Notes under the pieces: generated by a model | The model's database searches: none | Told to the model about the DNA's origin: nothing | Seen by the model: the letters and a program-made list of their open reading frames with translations, nothing else | Part shown: positions 1 through 6,133 of the stretch, piece by piece | How positions within the stretch are numbered: position 1 is the stretch's first letter | Layout of the letters: each line of letters begins with the position of its first letter | NCBI GenBank assembly: GCA_913046025.1 | Contig: CAJWRP010000152.1 | Coordinates: 1-6,133 of the forward strand | Direction of reading: 5' to 3' | Length of the DNA stretch: 6,133 nt | From: an uncultured Chloroflexota bacterium | GTDB lineage: Bacteria; Chloroflexota; Dehalococcoidia; SAR202; UBA11138 | Position numbers and translations under genes: made by a program

Positions 1-108
1 GCTTGTTTCGATATCCAACATGTTGCGGAGTTCATCCAGCACGTCGGAATCGGCGGTCGGAAGGGGCGGAGCGATTTGTTTTTTGGCGGCTTTATCTTCG
101 CGTGTAAT
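1..108 (-). CDS. 5' region of an unidentified protein, interrupted at its start
   Basis: The minus strand is open from about 144 to the window edge. The part from about 108 leftwards reads like real protein: TREDKAAKKQIAPP followed by an acidic helix-like stretch, DSDVLDELRNMLDIE. Codons here favour G or C in third position, which none of the three plus-strand frames over the same bases does as convincingly. There is no ATG, GTG or TTG at a suitable place. The first ones are internal (GTG of VLDEL, ATG of NML), so the true start is either missing or an unusual codon such as ATT. I do not recognise the family. The upstream codons overlap the dehydrogenase fragment on the other strand, so I infer that this gene was cut by a rearrangement or an assembly join between about 95 and 120. 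It could still be a chance open frame. Confidence 0.3.
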   Translation of the reverse strand, partial: MTREDKAAKKQIAPPLPTADSDVLDELRNMLDIETS

Positions 109-495
109 GTCAGGACCAGTGACTGGGCTGAACAGGCCAGGTTGTTAACAGATGGCCAAGGCTTTGATCTCGTTTTCGAGGCGTCTGGCAGTCAGGAGGC
201 CATTTTCCAGGCGTTGGAGGTAGTGGGCACAGGAGGCCGCGTGGTTACGTTTTCGCTTTACAACGGGACCATAGACGCGTTCCCGGCACAGGTCTTTTAT
301 GGCAAAGAGGTATCCATTATTGGCACACGTGGAGGCGCTGGTCAGTATCCACAGGCTATCAGCCATGTGAAAAGCGGCCAATTGCAGATAAATGATCTAA
401 TCACGGACCATCTTTCCCTGGCTCAAGCTGCTGAAGGATTCGAACTGGCGGCCAGCCGTAAAGAAGGGGTCATGCGAGTGGTTTTAACCCCATGA
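76..495 (+). CDS. C-terminal fragment of a zinc-type MDR alcohol dehydrogenase (probable pseudogene)
   Basis: This is the end of a medium-chain dehydrogenase/reductase, the family that oxidises alcohols or polyols with NAD(P). From about residue 17 the frame follows the family pattern: LLTDGQGFDLVFEASGS (second half of the Rossmann fold), GGRVVTFSLY, the IIGTRGG strand, the GQLQINDLITDHLSL helix-strand, and the closing AAEGFELAASRKEGVMRVVL. About 120 residues match, against roughly 340 in a full enzyme. The zinc-binding catalytic domain and the GxGxxG cofactor loop are absent. The frame stays open to the window edge, but the sequence encoded before about position 106 does not resemble the expected first half of the Rossmann fold. 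The first usable codon is a TTG at 76 with no good ribosome site. I therefore read it as a truncated remnant that starts at a junction, not simply a gene running out of the window. The substrate cannot be inferred. Family assignment is secure; pseudogene status is inference. Confidence 0.72.
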   Translation: MFFGGFIFACNVRTSDWAEQARLLTDGQGFDLVFEASGSQEAIFQALEVVGTGGRVVTFSLYNGTIDAFPAQVFYGKEVSIIGTRGGAGQYPQAISHVKSGQLQINDLITDHLSLAQAAEGFELAASRKEGVMRVVLTP

Positions 496-964
496 GGCCA
501 GGCGATTCAGAATGCCTTGTCAGATCTTTACGTGCCGCTTCAGGCGGGCAGAACTTTCTTGTGGAGGACGCGTGGACATCCACATATAAAGAGCCGGACG
601 CCTTTTTGGTCAACACGTGCAAGGTCTTGCGCCGAGGCAGCGCTCAAGATCACAATAGTCGCCATGGATCTTCCGAAAGGTGTAAGCGTAATGCGTGACA
701 TACCTATGTAGAAGTATGTAAGTGATACCCTGGTGATGCTCCATAACGCAGGCAAGACGCAGTCGGTTCCCAGCCTGAAGGTTGGTAAGGCACTTGACGC
801 TATAAGTAGGGCATGGCTTTGGTCTCCTAGACTTTACGTTTGCATTGGTTCATGTATTTATATTTACAATGGCACCCTTTAGGCAAGGCACAAGATTCCG
901 CAAGTTGTCGAATTCCGGTTATGCTTTAATCAAAAGCGAAGATGCAAAGGCACACAGATTGTTT
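496..964. other. Gene-free stretch between the dehydrogenase fragment and the SGNH hydrolase
   Basis: I read all plus-strand frames and the main minus-strand frame here and recognised no protein family. The short open frames have no ribosome site and low-quality composition (runs of Arg, Cys and Ser). An AT-rich patch around 851-870 contains TATATT at 859-864, which could be a -10 element for the hydrolase, but no matching -35 hexamer lies at the right distance. The only clear structural element is the small inverted repeat at 698-719, listed separately. The open frame that leads into the hydrolase from 845 is treated as leader, not coding. Confidence 0.5.
698..719. repeat. Short inverted repeat ACATAC-N10-GTATGT
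   Basis: Perfect 6-base arms, ACATAC (698-703) and GTATGT (714-719), are separated by 10 bases. The centre-to-centre spacing of 16 bases suits a dimeric regulator, but no gene starts within 250 bases. The role is unknown and a chance palindrome is possible. Confidence 0.25.
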
Positions 965-968
965 GAGG
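965..968 (+). promoter_or_regulatory. Ribosome binding site that sets the SGNH hydrolase start
   Basis: GAGG lies 8 bases before the ATG at 977, the usual spacing. The alternative in-frame starts (GTG 845, ATG 869) lack a comparable purine run and would add 36-44 residues that do not resemble the family. This supports 977. Confidence 0.55.
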
Positions 969-976
969 CGAGGTTG

Positions 977-1603
977 ATGTCTGAACACACCGTGCGAATT
1001 CTCTATATCGGGAACAGCTTTACGGCTCGAAACGATCTCCCCGGCATCGTAAATCAGATGGGCGAGGGTCAGTCCATTACGATTGAACACGAACTCATAT
1101 CTGCTGGAGGAGCCTCATTGCGACGGCATTTCAACGCAGGAGCTACGGACAAGATAAGGGGAGCTGTGTGGGACTTTGTTGTTCTGCAGGAGCAGAGTAC
1201 GCTGCCTGTTAAGAACCGAAAGCGCTTCCACGGAAATGTGCGGGAGTACGTTTCCGCAGCGGCTGATACTGGAGCGAAGCTAGCTCTCTACATGACATGG
1301 GCGAAAAAGGAAGAGCCTGATAATCAGACGCTGCTTACTGAAGCCTACAACGAAATCGGCAAGGAATTGGGAGTCATAGTCGTCCCTGCGGGTGTTGCCT
1401 GGGAACTGATGCTGGCCAAACATACCGAGCCGGTATTGCATGATAATGATGGCAGTCATCCAACGTTGTCTGGTTCCTATCTGTCCGCCTGCACATTTAT
1501 ACCGACTCTGTTCGGTGTGTCTCCCATACGGATTGCATTGGACGGACTGGCTGAAGAGGACCAGGAACTGCTGATTGGCTTTGCTGAGACCGCCTGCGCT
1601 TAG
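977..1603 (+). CDS. SGNH/GDSL-type hydrolase, 208 aa
   Basis: A small serine hydrolase of the SGNH superfamily, predicted to cleave an ester, most likely an acyl or acetyl group on a carbohydrate or lipid. The fold begins immediately: RILYIGNSFT carries the nucleophile Ser14 in the block I variant GNS(F/Y)T. SAGGASLRRH near residues 38-47 supplies the block II glycine. WDFVVLQEQS is the block III strand, with Gln-Glu-Gln in place of the classical Gly-x-Asn-Asp. YMTWAKKEEP follows. HDNDGSHPTLSGSYLSAC is block V with Asp158 and His161 as the D-x-x-H half of the triad. This layout matches the cytoplasmic DUF4886-like branch. I see no signal peptide or membrane segment, so the product is probably cytosolic. 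The frame stays open upstream to GTG 845, but the extra residues are unlike the family. The gene stands alone and converges on the methyltransferase-fold gene 40 bases away. Substrate unknown. Confidence 0.85.
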   Translation: MSEHTVRILYIGNSFTARNDLPGIVNQMGEGQSITIEHELISAGGASLRRHFNAGATDKIRGAVWDFVVLQEQSTLPVKNRKRFHGNVREYVSAAADTGAKLALYMTWAKKEEPDNQTLLTEAYNEIGKELGVIVVPAGVAWELMLAKHTEPVLHDNDGSHPTLSGSYLSACTFIPTLFGVSPIRIALDGLAEEDQELLIGFAETACA

Positions 1604-1643
1604 GCATTTGCGCTAGAGTTGTTTGCCGATAATTGCCTGGACA

Positions 1644-2327
1644 TCAGCCGCGCATGGCCGTCCAGATGTAGTGATATCCACCCCTCTTGACCTCACCCTT
1701 GCCCCGTGCCGGGACCTTTATCTCATCGATGTCGAAGCCGGATTCGCTCAACCTTTTTGAAAAACCTGCATCGGGACCGGGAGACCAGATGGCCAATACA
1801 CCACCTGGTTGCAACGCATCGAAGGCTGCGTCCAGACCTCTGGGACTATAAAGCCAATCGTTGTTTCTGGTGGTAAGCGCTTGTGGGCCATTGTCGACAT
1901 CCAGCAGAATGGCGTTGTAATGCCGCTTGGCCTTCCTGATCAGCCGACCAACGTCGGTTTCTTCAATAATCACCCGTTCGTCGGCGAGAGGATTACCAGC
2001 GAGATCAGCCAGGAAGGTCTGATTCCATTTGACGACCGCAGGGACCAGTTCAGCGACTGTCACCTGGGCATCAGCACCAAGTCCATCTAAGGCAGCTCGT
2101 AAGGTGAACCCCATACCAAGGCCGCCAATAAGTACTCTGGCCTTTGGATGACAGGTAAGTTTCCCGCAGGTCATGTCAGCCAAGGCGTCCTCTGACCCAT
2201 GAATTCTACTGTTCATGAGCTCGTAAGTTCCCGCGTTGATTGTGAACTCATCGTCTCGCTGATACAGCGTTAGCTCTTCCCCGTCTCCCGGCGCCTGCGC
2301 CGCATCAAGTAACTTCCAGGGTATCAT
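1644..2327 (-). CDS. Spermidine-synthase-like protein (class I SAM-methyltransferase fold), 227 aa
   Basis: The protein has the Rossmann-like fold shared by polyamine aminopropyltransferases and SAM-dependent methyltransferases. VLIGGLGMGFTLRAAL (residues 65-80) is the nucleotide-binding motif I. VAELVP with Glu93 holds the ribose hydroxyls. YNAILLDVDNGP (137-148), with Asp143 and Asp145, sits where spermidine synthases have their catalytic acidic motif. NNDWLYS (155-161) and GGVLAIWS (175-182) are the following loop and strand. At 227 residues it is shorter than typical spermidine synthases (about 280-300). The N-terminal strand region is reduced to LYQRDDEFTI and the YELMNSRIHGSEDALA block. 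Such proteins are often annotated as spermidine synthase, but genuine aminopropyl transfer is not established; a methyltransferase with an unknown small substrate is equally possible. The ATG at 2327 follows AAAGG by 5 bases. No polyamine gene such as speD lies nearby in this window. Confidence 0.8.
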   Translation of the reverse strand: MIPWKLLDAAQAPGDGEELTLYQRDDEFTINAGTYELMNSRIHGSEDALADMTCGKLTCHPKARVLIGGLGMGFTLRAALDGLGADAQVTVAELVPAVVKWNQTFLADLAGNPLADERVIIEETDVGRLIRKAKRHYNAILLDVDNGPQALTTRNNDWLYSPRGLDAAFDALQPGGVLAIWSPGPDAGFSKRLSESGFDIDEIKVPARGKGEVKRGGYHYIWTAMRG

Positions 2328-2607
2328 CGGTGCCTTTCACAGGGCGCTTCTGTAATTGCTGGTCTCTTTGCAGATGAGTTTTGTTTACGAGGTAGATGAT
2401 CTGGTCGCTATGATAATAACCGAATTCATGCCAGCTATATTAGCTGACTACAGTACTTTGGGTAATGCAAAATCACCCTGGCCACCTAGCACGACTCATG
2501 TTTATCAATAACGAATGATTGGTCGCAGATCTGGGATGGGAAATTAACTGCAATGACGGAGGGTTATTGTCATCCGCCATACGGCGTAGAAAGATCGTTG
2601 TGCTAGA
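2328..2607. other. Intergenic region between the GMC gene end and the methyltransferase-like gene start
   Basis: No protein-like frame was found. This is both the 3' flank of the GMC oxidoreductase and the 5' leader of the next minus-strand gene. It contains a 15-base palindrome, CAGCT-ATATT-AGCTG (2432-2446), about 105 bases before the start codon. A TATTAT hexamer on the minus strand (2418-2413) could be a -10 box, though no good -35 is seen. A tiny CGCC-ATAC-GGCG hairpin (2575-2586) lies just past the GMC stop without a T tract. All of these are weak candidates. Confidence 0.35.
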
Positions 2608-4182
2608 TTAGCCTTTCGCAATCCAGTCGACGACCCGCTCAGCTATCATGACAACGGTGGCATGGGTTCCACCAGACCTGGGAATGCGTGGCATGACCGA
2701 AGCGTCTGCGACCCACAGGCCTTGGACTCCTTTGATTTTGCAGAACTGATCAACCACCGCCAATGGGTCCGAGTCTGGTCCCATCTTGCAGGTGCCGGAC
2801 ACGTGTCTGGCTGTTCCTACCGTCTGGCGTACCCAGAGGTCCAATGCGTCGTCACTGGCCAGAACCTCATCCGTTGGATTGACTCTGAAGTCGACTACAT
2901 CTTTGTAGGAATCAGACTCCAGGAGTGTGGACGCCAGCCGCACGGCCTCTCTGACCCGTCGAATATCGTCCGGGTGATGGAGGAAATCATAGTTGAAATG
3001 AGGCTGCACGCTGGGGTCTGAGGAGGCTAATTTAACGTAGCCTGAGCCTTCAGGCAGACCTAGGGTGCATGATATTCGAGCCATCTGTTCTGGCGATACA
3101 CCGCCGCCCAGATAGGAGGTGCGTAGGCCGGGAACGCGCTCCTGTCTTTCATCAACGACAGTGCTAGTTCTCAGAACCATGTCGTTGCCTTCTGTGGCTC
3201 CTTGCGAAGAGTGATGCAGACTGAAGTGCACGGCATCGACATCGGCTGCAAGAGTCACGCCATCCTTGACCTTGAAGGAGACCTGTGCGCTGAGGTGGTT
3301 CCACAGGCTCTGCCCCACGCCAGGTGCAGCATGAACTACTGGTATTTCAAACTGCTTCAACTGGTCTTCCGGGCCAATGCCGGAGAGCATCAACAGTTGA
3401 GGTGACTTGATTGCCCCTGCGCTCAGAACGACACGATCTGCATAGATAGTGAAGACCTCACCGCCGCTTTCGACCTCAACGCCGATAGCTTTCAAGTTCT
3501 TTATTATGATTTTCCTGGCGAAAACCCGGCCTCTGACCGTGAGGTTGAGACGGTGACGGGCCGGATTAAGGTGGGCAATCGCAGTGCTGATTCTCTTGCC
3601 GTCAATATTGTTAGAAGGGGCGACACCAAGACCGGCAGGATTGCCACCGTTTGTGTCCTCGGTGGTTCCATAGCCTGCCTGCACGCATGCTGTATGGAAG
3701 GCCTTCTGGATATCAGGCCAAGGGCTATTCTGACGTCGCCTAATAGGCAAAGGCCCATCTGAGCCATGGAAGTCGTCACGAATGTCCAGATCATGTTCGG
3801 ACTTCCTAAAGTAAGGCAGCACCTTGTCGTAGGACCATTCATCATTTCCCAGTGAAGACCAGAAATCGAAATCCTCTGGGAAACCTCTTTGCATCGCCTG
3901 GCCGTTGATGGATGACCCTCCGCCGATCACCTTGCCCTGGGCCACGTGGATTTCGCCTTGCTCCTCAGTAATCGTTGCCCTGAGTGCCCAGTTGTGTTCC
4001 GAATCTTCGGCCTCTGCAAATCTGGTGTGGCCGAACTTTATTTCGTCAGGTAGGTTGGCGGGATCAGGGTAATCTGTCCCCGCTTCCAGCAACAGGACGG
4101 AGGTGTTAGCGTCTTCGGTCAATCTGCTTGCAAGTACAGACCCTGCGGCGCCTCCGCCGACAATAACTACATCATATTTCAT
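2608..4182 (-). CDS. GMC-family FAD-dependent oxidoreductase, 524 aa, complete
   Basis: A flavoprotein of the glucose-methanol-choline family, which oxidises an alcohol to an aldehyde or ketone with FAD, passing electrons to oxygen or a carrier. DVVIVGGGAAGS (4-15) is the FAD Rossmann loop and Glu33 in LLLEAG binds ribose. GKVIGGGSSINGQAM (83-97) is GMC signature 1; GAIKSPQLLMLSGIGP (256-271) is signature 2. The C-terminal active site has His460 (ARHVSGTCKMG) and His507 (SGGTHATVVMIAER), a His-His pair as in glucose oxidase, where many bacterial relatives have His-Asn. The usual NLQDH-type segment reads SLWNH (292-296). Length and the intact C-terminal FAD motif GLWVADASVMPRIP indicate a working enzyme. 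No signal peptide is visible, so it is probably cytoplasmic. The ATG at 4182 follows a strong AAGGAG. No betaine-aldehyde dehydrogenase or transporter neighbours it, so choline is not specially favoured and the substrate is unknown. Confidence 0.93.
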   Translation of the reverse strand: MKYDVVIVGGGAAGSVLASRLTEDANTSVLLLEAGTDYPDPANLPDEIKFGHTRFAEAEDSEHNWALRATITEEQGEIHVAQGKVIGGGSSINGQAMQRGFPEDFDFWSSLGNDEWSYDKVLPYFRKSEHDLDIRDDFHGSDGPLPIRRRQNSPWPDIQKAFHTACVQAGYGTTEDTNGGNPAGLGVAPSNNIDGKRISTAIAHLNPARHRLNLTVRGRVFARKIIIKNLKAIGVEVESGGEVFTIYADRVVLSAGAIKSPQLLMLSGIGPEDQLKQFEIPVVHAAPGVGQSLWNHLSAQVSFKVKDGVTLAADVDAVHFSLHHSSQGATEGNDMVLRTSTVVDERQERVPGLRTSYLGGGVSPEQMARISCTLGLPEGSGYVKLASSDPSVQPHFNYDFLHHPDDIRRVREAVRLASTLLESDSYKDVVDFRVNPTDEVLASDDALDLWVRQTVGTARHVSGTCKMGPDSDPLAVVDQFCKIKGVQGLWVADASVMPRIPRSGGTHATVVMIAERVVDWIAKG

Positions 4183-4187
4183 AGATT

Positions 4188-4193
4188 CTCCTT
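4188..4193 (-). promoter_or_regulatory. Shine-Dalgarno AAGGAG of the GMC gene
   Basis: AAGGAG on the minus strand ends 5 bases before the ATG at 4182. It is the strongest ribosome site in the window and fixes the start, which also places the FAD loop at the expected N-terminal position. Confidence 0.75.
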
Positions 4194-4209
4194 AGACTAA
4201 GAGACTAAG
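4194..4209. repeat. Tandem 8-base repeat in the GMC leader
   Basis: AGACTAAG occurs twice head to tail on the plus strand (4194-4201 and 4202-4209), directly upstream of the GMC ribosome site. On the transcribed strand it reads CTTAGTCT twice. It may be a replication-slippage duplication or a paired binding site; nothing distinguishes these. Confidence 0.45.
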
Positions 4210-4230
4210 CACTTCATTTTTTATGTTTAA

Positions 4231-4248
4231 GTCTTGTTAAGTTAAGAC
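4231..4248. promoter_or_regulatory. Inverted repeat upstream of the GMC gene, possible operator
   Basis: GTCTTGTTAAGTTAAGAC has perfect 5-base arms (GTCTT and AAGAC) around an AT-rich 8-base centre, 49-66 bases before the GMC start codon. The position is right for a repressor or activator site over the promoter. The -10 and -35 elements themselves are not clear, and no regulator gene adjoins, so this is tentative. Confidence 0.3.
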
Positions 4249-4268
4249 CAAAAGGATGCGCAAAATGA

Positions 4269-4436
4269 TCACGTCAGGTGCAAAGCAACTCCCGTTAGAC
4301 CCTCTCGATAGGCGCTATATTTAGGATTTGATAGAACTTTCTGCTGCTGCAGAATAAGGGCATTAGCCTTGATCTCACCACGGGCCGCATTATACAGTCC
4401 TGCTAAAATATGGGCAAAGACGGCAGCAAAGAGGGT
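4269..4436 (-). pseudogene. Possible C-terminal remnant of an unidentified protein, 55 codons
   Basis: A stop-to-stop minus-strand frame encodes a hydrophobic segment (LFAAVFAHILAGLY) followed by a charged, helix-like part (NAARGEIKANALILQQQK, then VLSNPKYSAYREGL). Composition is protein-like with no low-complexity bias. There is no ATG, GTG or early TTG start and no ribosome site, so if real it is a 3' remnant. The order of a membrane-proximal helix, a basic/Gln-rich helix and a short tail faintly recalls C-termini of family-2 glycosyltransferases, but I cannot confirm this. A frame of this length can arise by chance. Confidence 0.25.
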
Positions 4437-4487
4437 CTATAGACGACCCTAGTGGGTGATTTTGGGACTAGCAAAGGCCTCCGGTAA

Positions 4488-4640
4488 GACTTGGAAACCT
4501 TATTTCAGGTGGGCACCGTACAGGGCGAATGGAGGCAAGGAGAAATCAGGGCAATCAGCCTGGTTGTGTACGGCGATGGCAGGCTGTTCATCCCTGACTT
4601 AATGGACGGGAATGTTTTGAGGGTGTCCTTTGATGGTTGA
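4488..4640 (+). pseudogene. Possible C-terminal remnant of a beta-propeller (NHL/SMP-30/sorbosone-dehydrogenase-like) protein
   Basis: A stop-to-stop plus-strand frame of 50 codons ends at TGA 4638-4640. Its last half reads VVYGDGRLFIPDLMDG followed by NVLRVSFDG. This matches the shape of one propeller blade as seen at the end of NHL-repeat, SMP-30/gluconolactonase and sorbosone-dehydrogenase proteins: a DGRLxxxD strand, then a gap, then a G-x-hydrophobic-x-RV strand. The part before it lacks an obvious second blade. A full protein would be 300-400 residues, so this is only the end. GTG 4509 or TTG 4491 could start a short peptide, but neither has a convincing ribosome site. The overlapping minus-strand frame (4505-4696) is judged a shadow. 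The family match is by eye. Confidence 0.3.
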
Positions 4641-4735
4641 TGAGAGAAGCCCAGCGTAGTTACCAGAGTGAGCATAACTGCTGCGAAGTTTGGCATGTCG
4701 GGATTCGCTGCTATGGATCGCGACTACATTTATGC

Positions 4736-4855
4736 TTATGGCACATCCATTTTCCTGAGTCGGTAGACCGTCAGTAGGAAGAAAGCAGCGGTTACTACGA
4801 TGGCGCCTACGATGGCCGCAGGAAATTCAATTGCCCGGTCTTCAAGACCTTTCAA
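4736..4855 (-). CDS. Putative small single-pass membrane protein, 39 aa, or end of a decayed membrane gene
   Basis: This short minus-strand frame starts at TTG 4855, four bases after AGGA (4863-4860), and ends at TAA. Residues 2-10 are acidic (KGLEDRAIE). Residues 13-31 are an uninterrupted hydrophobic span (AAIVGAIVV then TAAFFLLTVY). RLRK follows, then the tail MDVP. The charge pattern predicts the N-terminus outside and the C-terminus in the cytoplasm. It could be a genuine small membrane protein or the last transmembrane helix of a larger lost transporter, since a stop codon lies two codons before the TTG. The 4-base ribosome-site spacing is short and TTG is a weak start, so expression is uncertain. 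No family recognised. Confidence 0.35.
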   Translation of the reverse strand: MKGLEDRAIEFPAAIVGAIVVTAAFFLLTVYRLRKMDVP

Positions 4856-4882
4856 GGCATCCTAGAGTCGCTTTGAAATTTC

Positions 4883-4924
4883 GATCACTGAACCCCTGTG
4901 GAATCACGCTGGGGTTAAGTGATC
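4883..4924. repeat. 42-base near-perfect inverted repeat with flanking ATTTC
   Basis: Left arm GATCACTGAACCCC (4883-4896) and right arm GGGGTTAAGTGATC (4911-4924) pair over 14 bases with one mismatch. The 14-base loop holds a further GTG-GAAT-CAC mini-stem. The same five bases, ATTTC, lie immediately outside both ends (4878-4882 and 4925-4929), as a target-site duplication would. No T tract follows on either strand, so a standard intrinsic terminator is unlikely. Candidates are a minimal MITE-like or REP-like palindromic element, or a protein-binding or RNA hairpin. Part of the flanking match may come from the neighbouring tandem repeat, which also contains ATTTC. Confidence 0.55.
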
Positions 4925-4942
4925 ATTTCAATCATTTCAATC
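4922..4942. repeat. Period-9 tandem repeat ATCATTTCA x2.3
   Basis: ATCATTTCA is repeated at 4922-4930 and 4931-4939, followed by a partial ATC. It overlaps the right end of the palindrome by three bases. It is probably slippage next to the inverted repeat. Confidence 0.5.
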
Positions 4943-5128
4943 GGTTGAGTGCTGTGATTAATAGTCTATGGATTCTCGGTGCGAGGTGTTGGAACAGGCA
5001 GTAGGTTGAGGGGGACCTGAGTCAGTGGGCCTTTGCCTCAGACAGGTCGTTACCTATTGGCGTGGTTCCTATTGAGTCGCGCTGCTTGCAATCGTTGAAG
5101 TGACTCGGGCGATAAGCTCACGAGCTTT

Positions 5129-5164
5129 GCCGACTGGCCGGGCACCGAGTCTCAACCAGTCGGC
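5129..5164. terminator. Hairpin just past the isocitrate dehydrogenase stop, candidate terminator
   Basis: Perfect 9-base arms, GCCGACTGG (5129-5137) and CCAGTCGGC (5156-5164), surround an 18-base loop, six bases beyond the stop codon at 5171-5173. Position and stem strength fit an mRNA 3' end. On the gene's strand the stem is followed by AAAGCTCGTG, not a T run, so it would be a non-canonical terminator or a 3' stabilising structure. The adjoining AAGCTC-AC-GAGCTT palindrome (5114-5127) could stack on it. Confidence 0.4.
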
Positions 5165-5170
5165 TGTTTA

Positions 5171-6133
<963 letters not shown>

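Larger units (their letters stand above)
4183..5170. other. Relic-rich interval with no intact recognisable gene
   Basis: Nearly 1 kb separates the GMC start from the isocitrate dehydrogenase end. It holds only short protein-like pieces on alternating strands (4269-4436 minus, 4488-4640 plus, 4736-4855 minus), a 42-base palindrome with flanking repeats (4883-4924), a period-9 tandem repeat and the hairpin at 5129-5164. From 4943 to about 5100 I see nothing recognisable. The pattern suggests accumulated gene decay or repeated insertion and deletion; this is inference from how the pieces read. Confidence 0.4.

Noticed and set aside
540..755. Frames on both strands between 492 and 755
   Set aside because: No family resemblance, odd composition and no ribosome site. 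The dehydrogenase stop at 495 is followed by apparently non-coding sequence.
845..976. N-terminal extension of the SGNH hydrolase from GTG 845 or ATG 869
   Set aside because: The extra residues do not resemble the family, no ribosome site precedes them, and GAGG sits 8 bases before the ATG at 977, where the fold begins.
1604..1643. Bidirectional terminator between the convergent SGNH and methyltransferase-like genes
   Set aside because: Only a 4-base stem (GCCT/AGGC) overlapping the SGNH stop was found, with no T tract.
3504..3845. Long open frames inside the GMC gene on both strands (also 2662-3021 and 3202-3405)
   Set aside because: They overlap the well-supported GMC coding sequence in other frames and show no family features.
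4505..4696. Minus-strand 63-codon frame with a signal-peptide-like start (MPNFAAVMLTLVTTLG)
   Set aside because: It has no ribosome site and is rich in Pro, Ser and Thr. It lies opposite a more family-like plus-strand frame, so it is most likely a shadow.
5129..5164. A tRNA or tRNA-like acceptor stem (GCCGACT/AGTCGGC)
   Set aside because: Only 36 bases long, with no T-loop GTTCRA motif, anticodon arm or D arm.

Overview
The window is bacterial DNA of middling GC content, with compact intron-free genes and Shine-Dalgarno-type sites such as AAGGAG ahead of the GMC gene. I cannot place it in a phylum. Monomeric NADP-isocitrate dehydrogenase, a GMC oxidoreductase, a spermidine-synthase-like methyltransferase fold and a small SGNH hydrolase each occur across many aerobic, environmental bacteria. 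Gene density is low for a bacterium: about 480 bases (496-976), 280 bases (2328-2607) and almost 1 kb (4183-5170) hold no intact recognisable gene. This fits a genome with decaying or rearranged segments, or a metagenomic assembly.

Layout from left to right. Positions 1 to about 108 look like the interrupted 5' part of an unidentified minus-strand gene. It abuts, and is broken by, the C-terminal fragment of a zinc-type alcohol dehydrogenase/reductase (plus strand, to 495). After an empty stretch comes a complete SGNH hydrolase (977-1603, plus). It converges, with a 40-base gap, on a complete spermidine-synthase-like protein (2327-1644, minus). A complete GMC flavoprotein oxidoreductase follows (4182-2608, minus), with repeats in its leader. 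Positions 4183-5170 hold short protein-like remnants on both strands, a 42-base inverted repeat with a possible target duplication, and a hairpin. The right edge is the C-terminal 320 residues of monomeric NADP-dependent isocitrate dehydrogenase (minus, 5' end outside the window).

The genes do not form an evident operon. Every intact gene has its own leader, no two coding regions overlap, and no shared pathway is visible beyond general oxidative metabolism (isocitrate oxidation to make NADPH, alcohol oxidation by the GMC enzyme). I see no CRISPR array, tRNA, rRNA, transposase, toxin-antitoxin pair or defence gene, and no convincing new multi-gene system. The most useful leads are the broken-gene junction near position 100, the relic-rich 4183-5170 interval with its mobile-element-like palindrome, and the His-His catalytic pair of the GMC enzyme.
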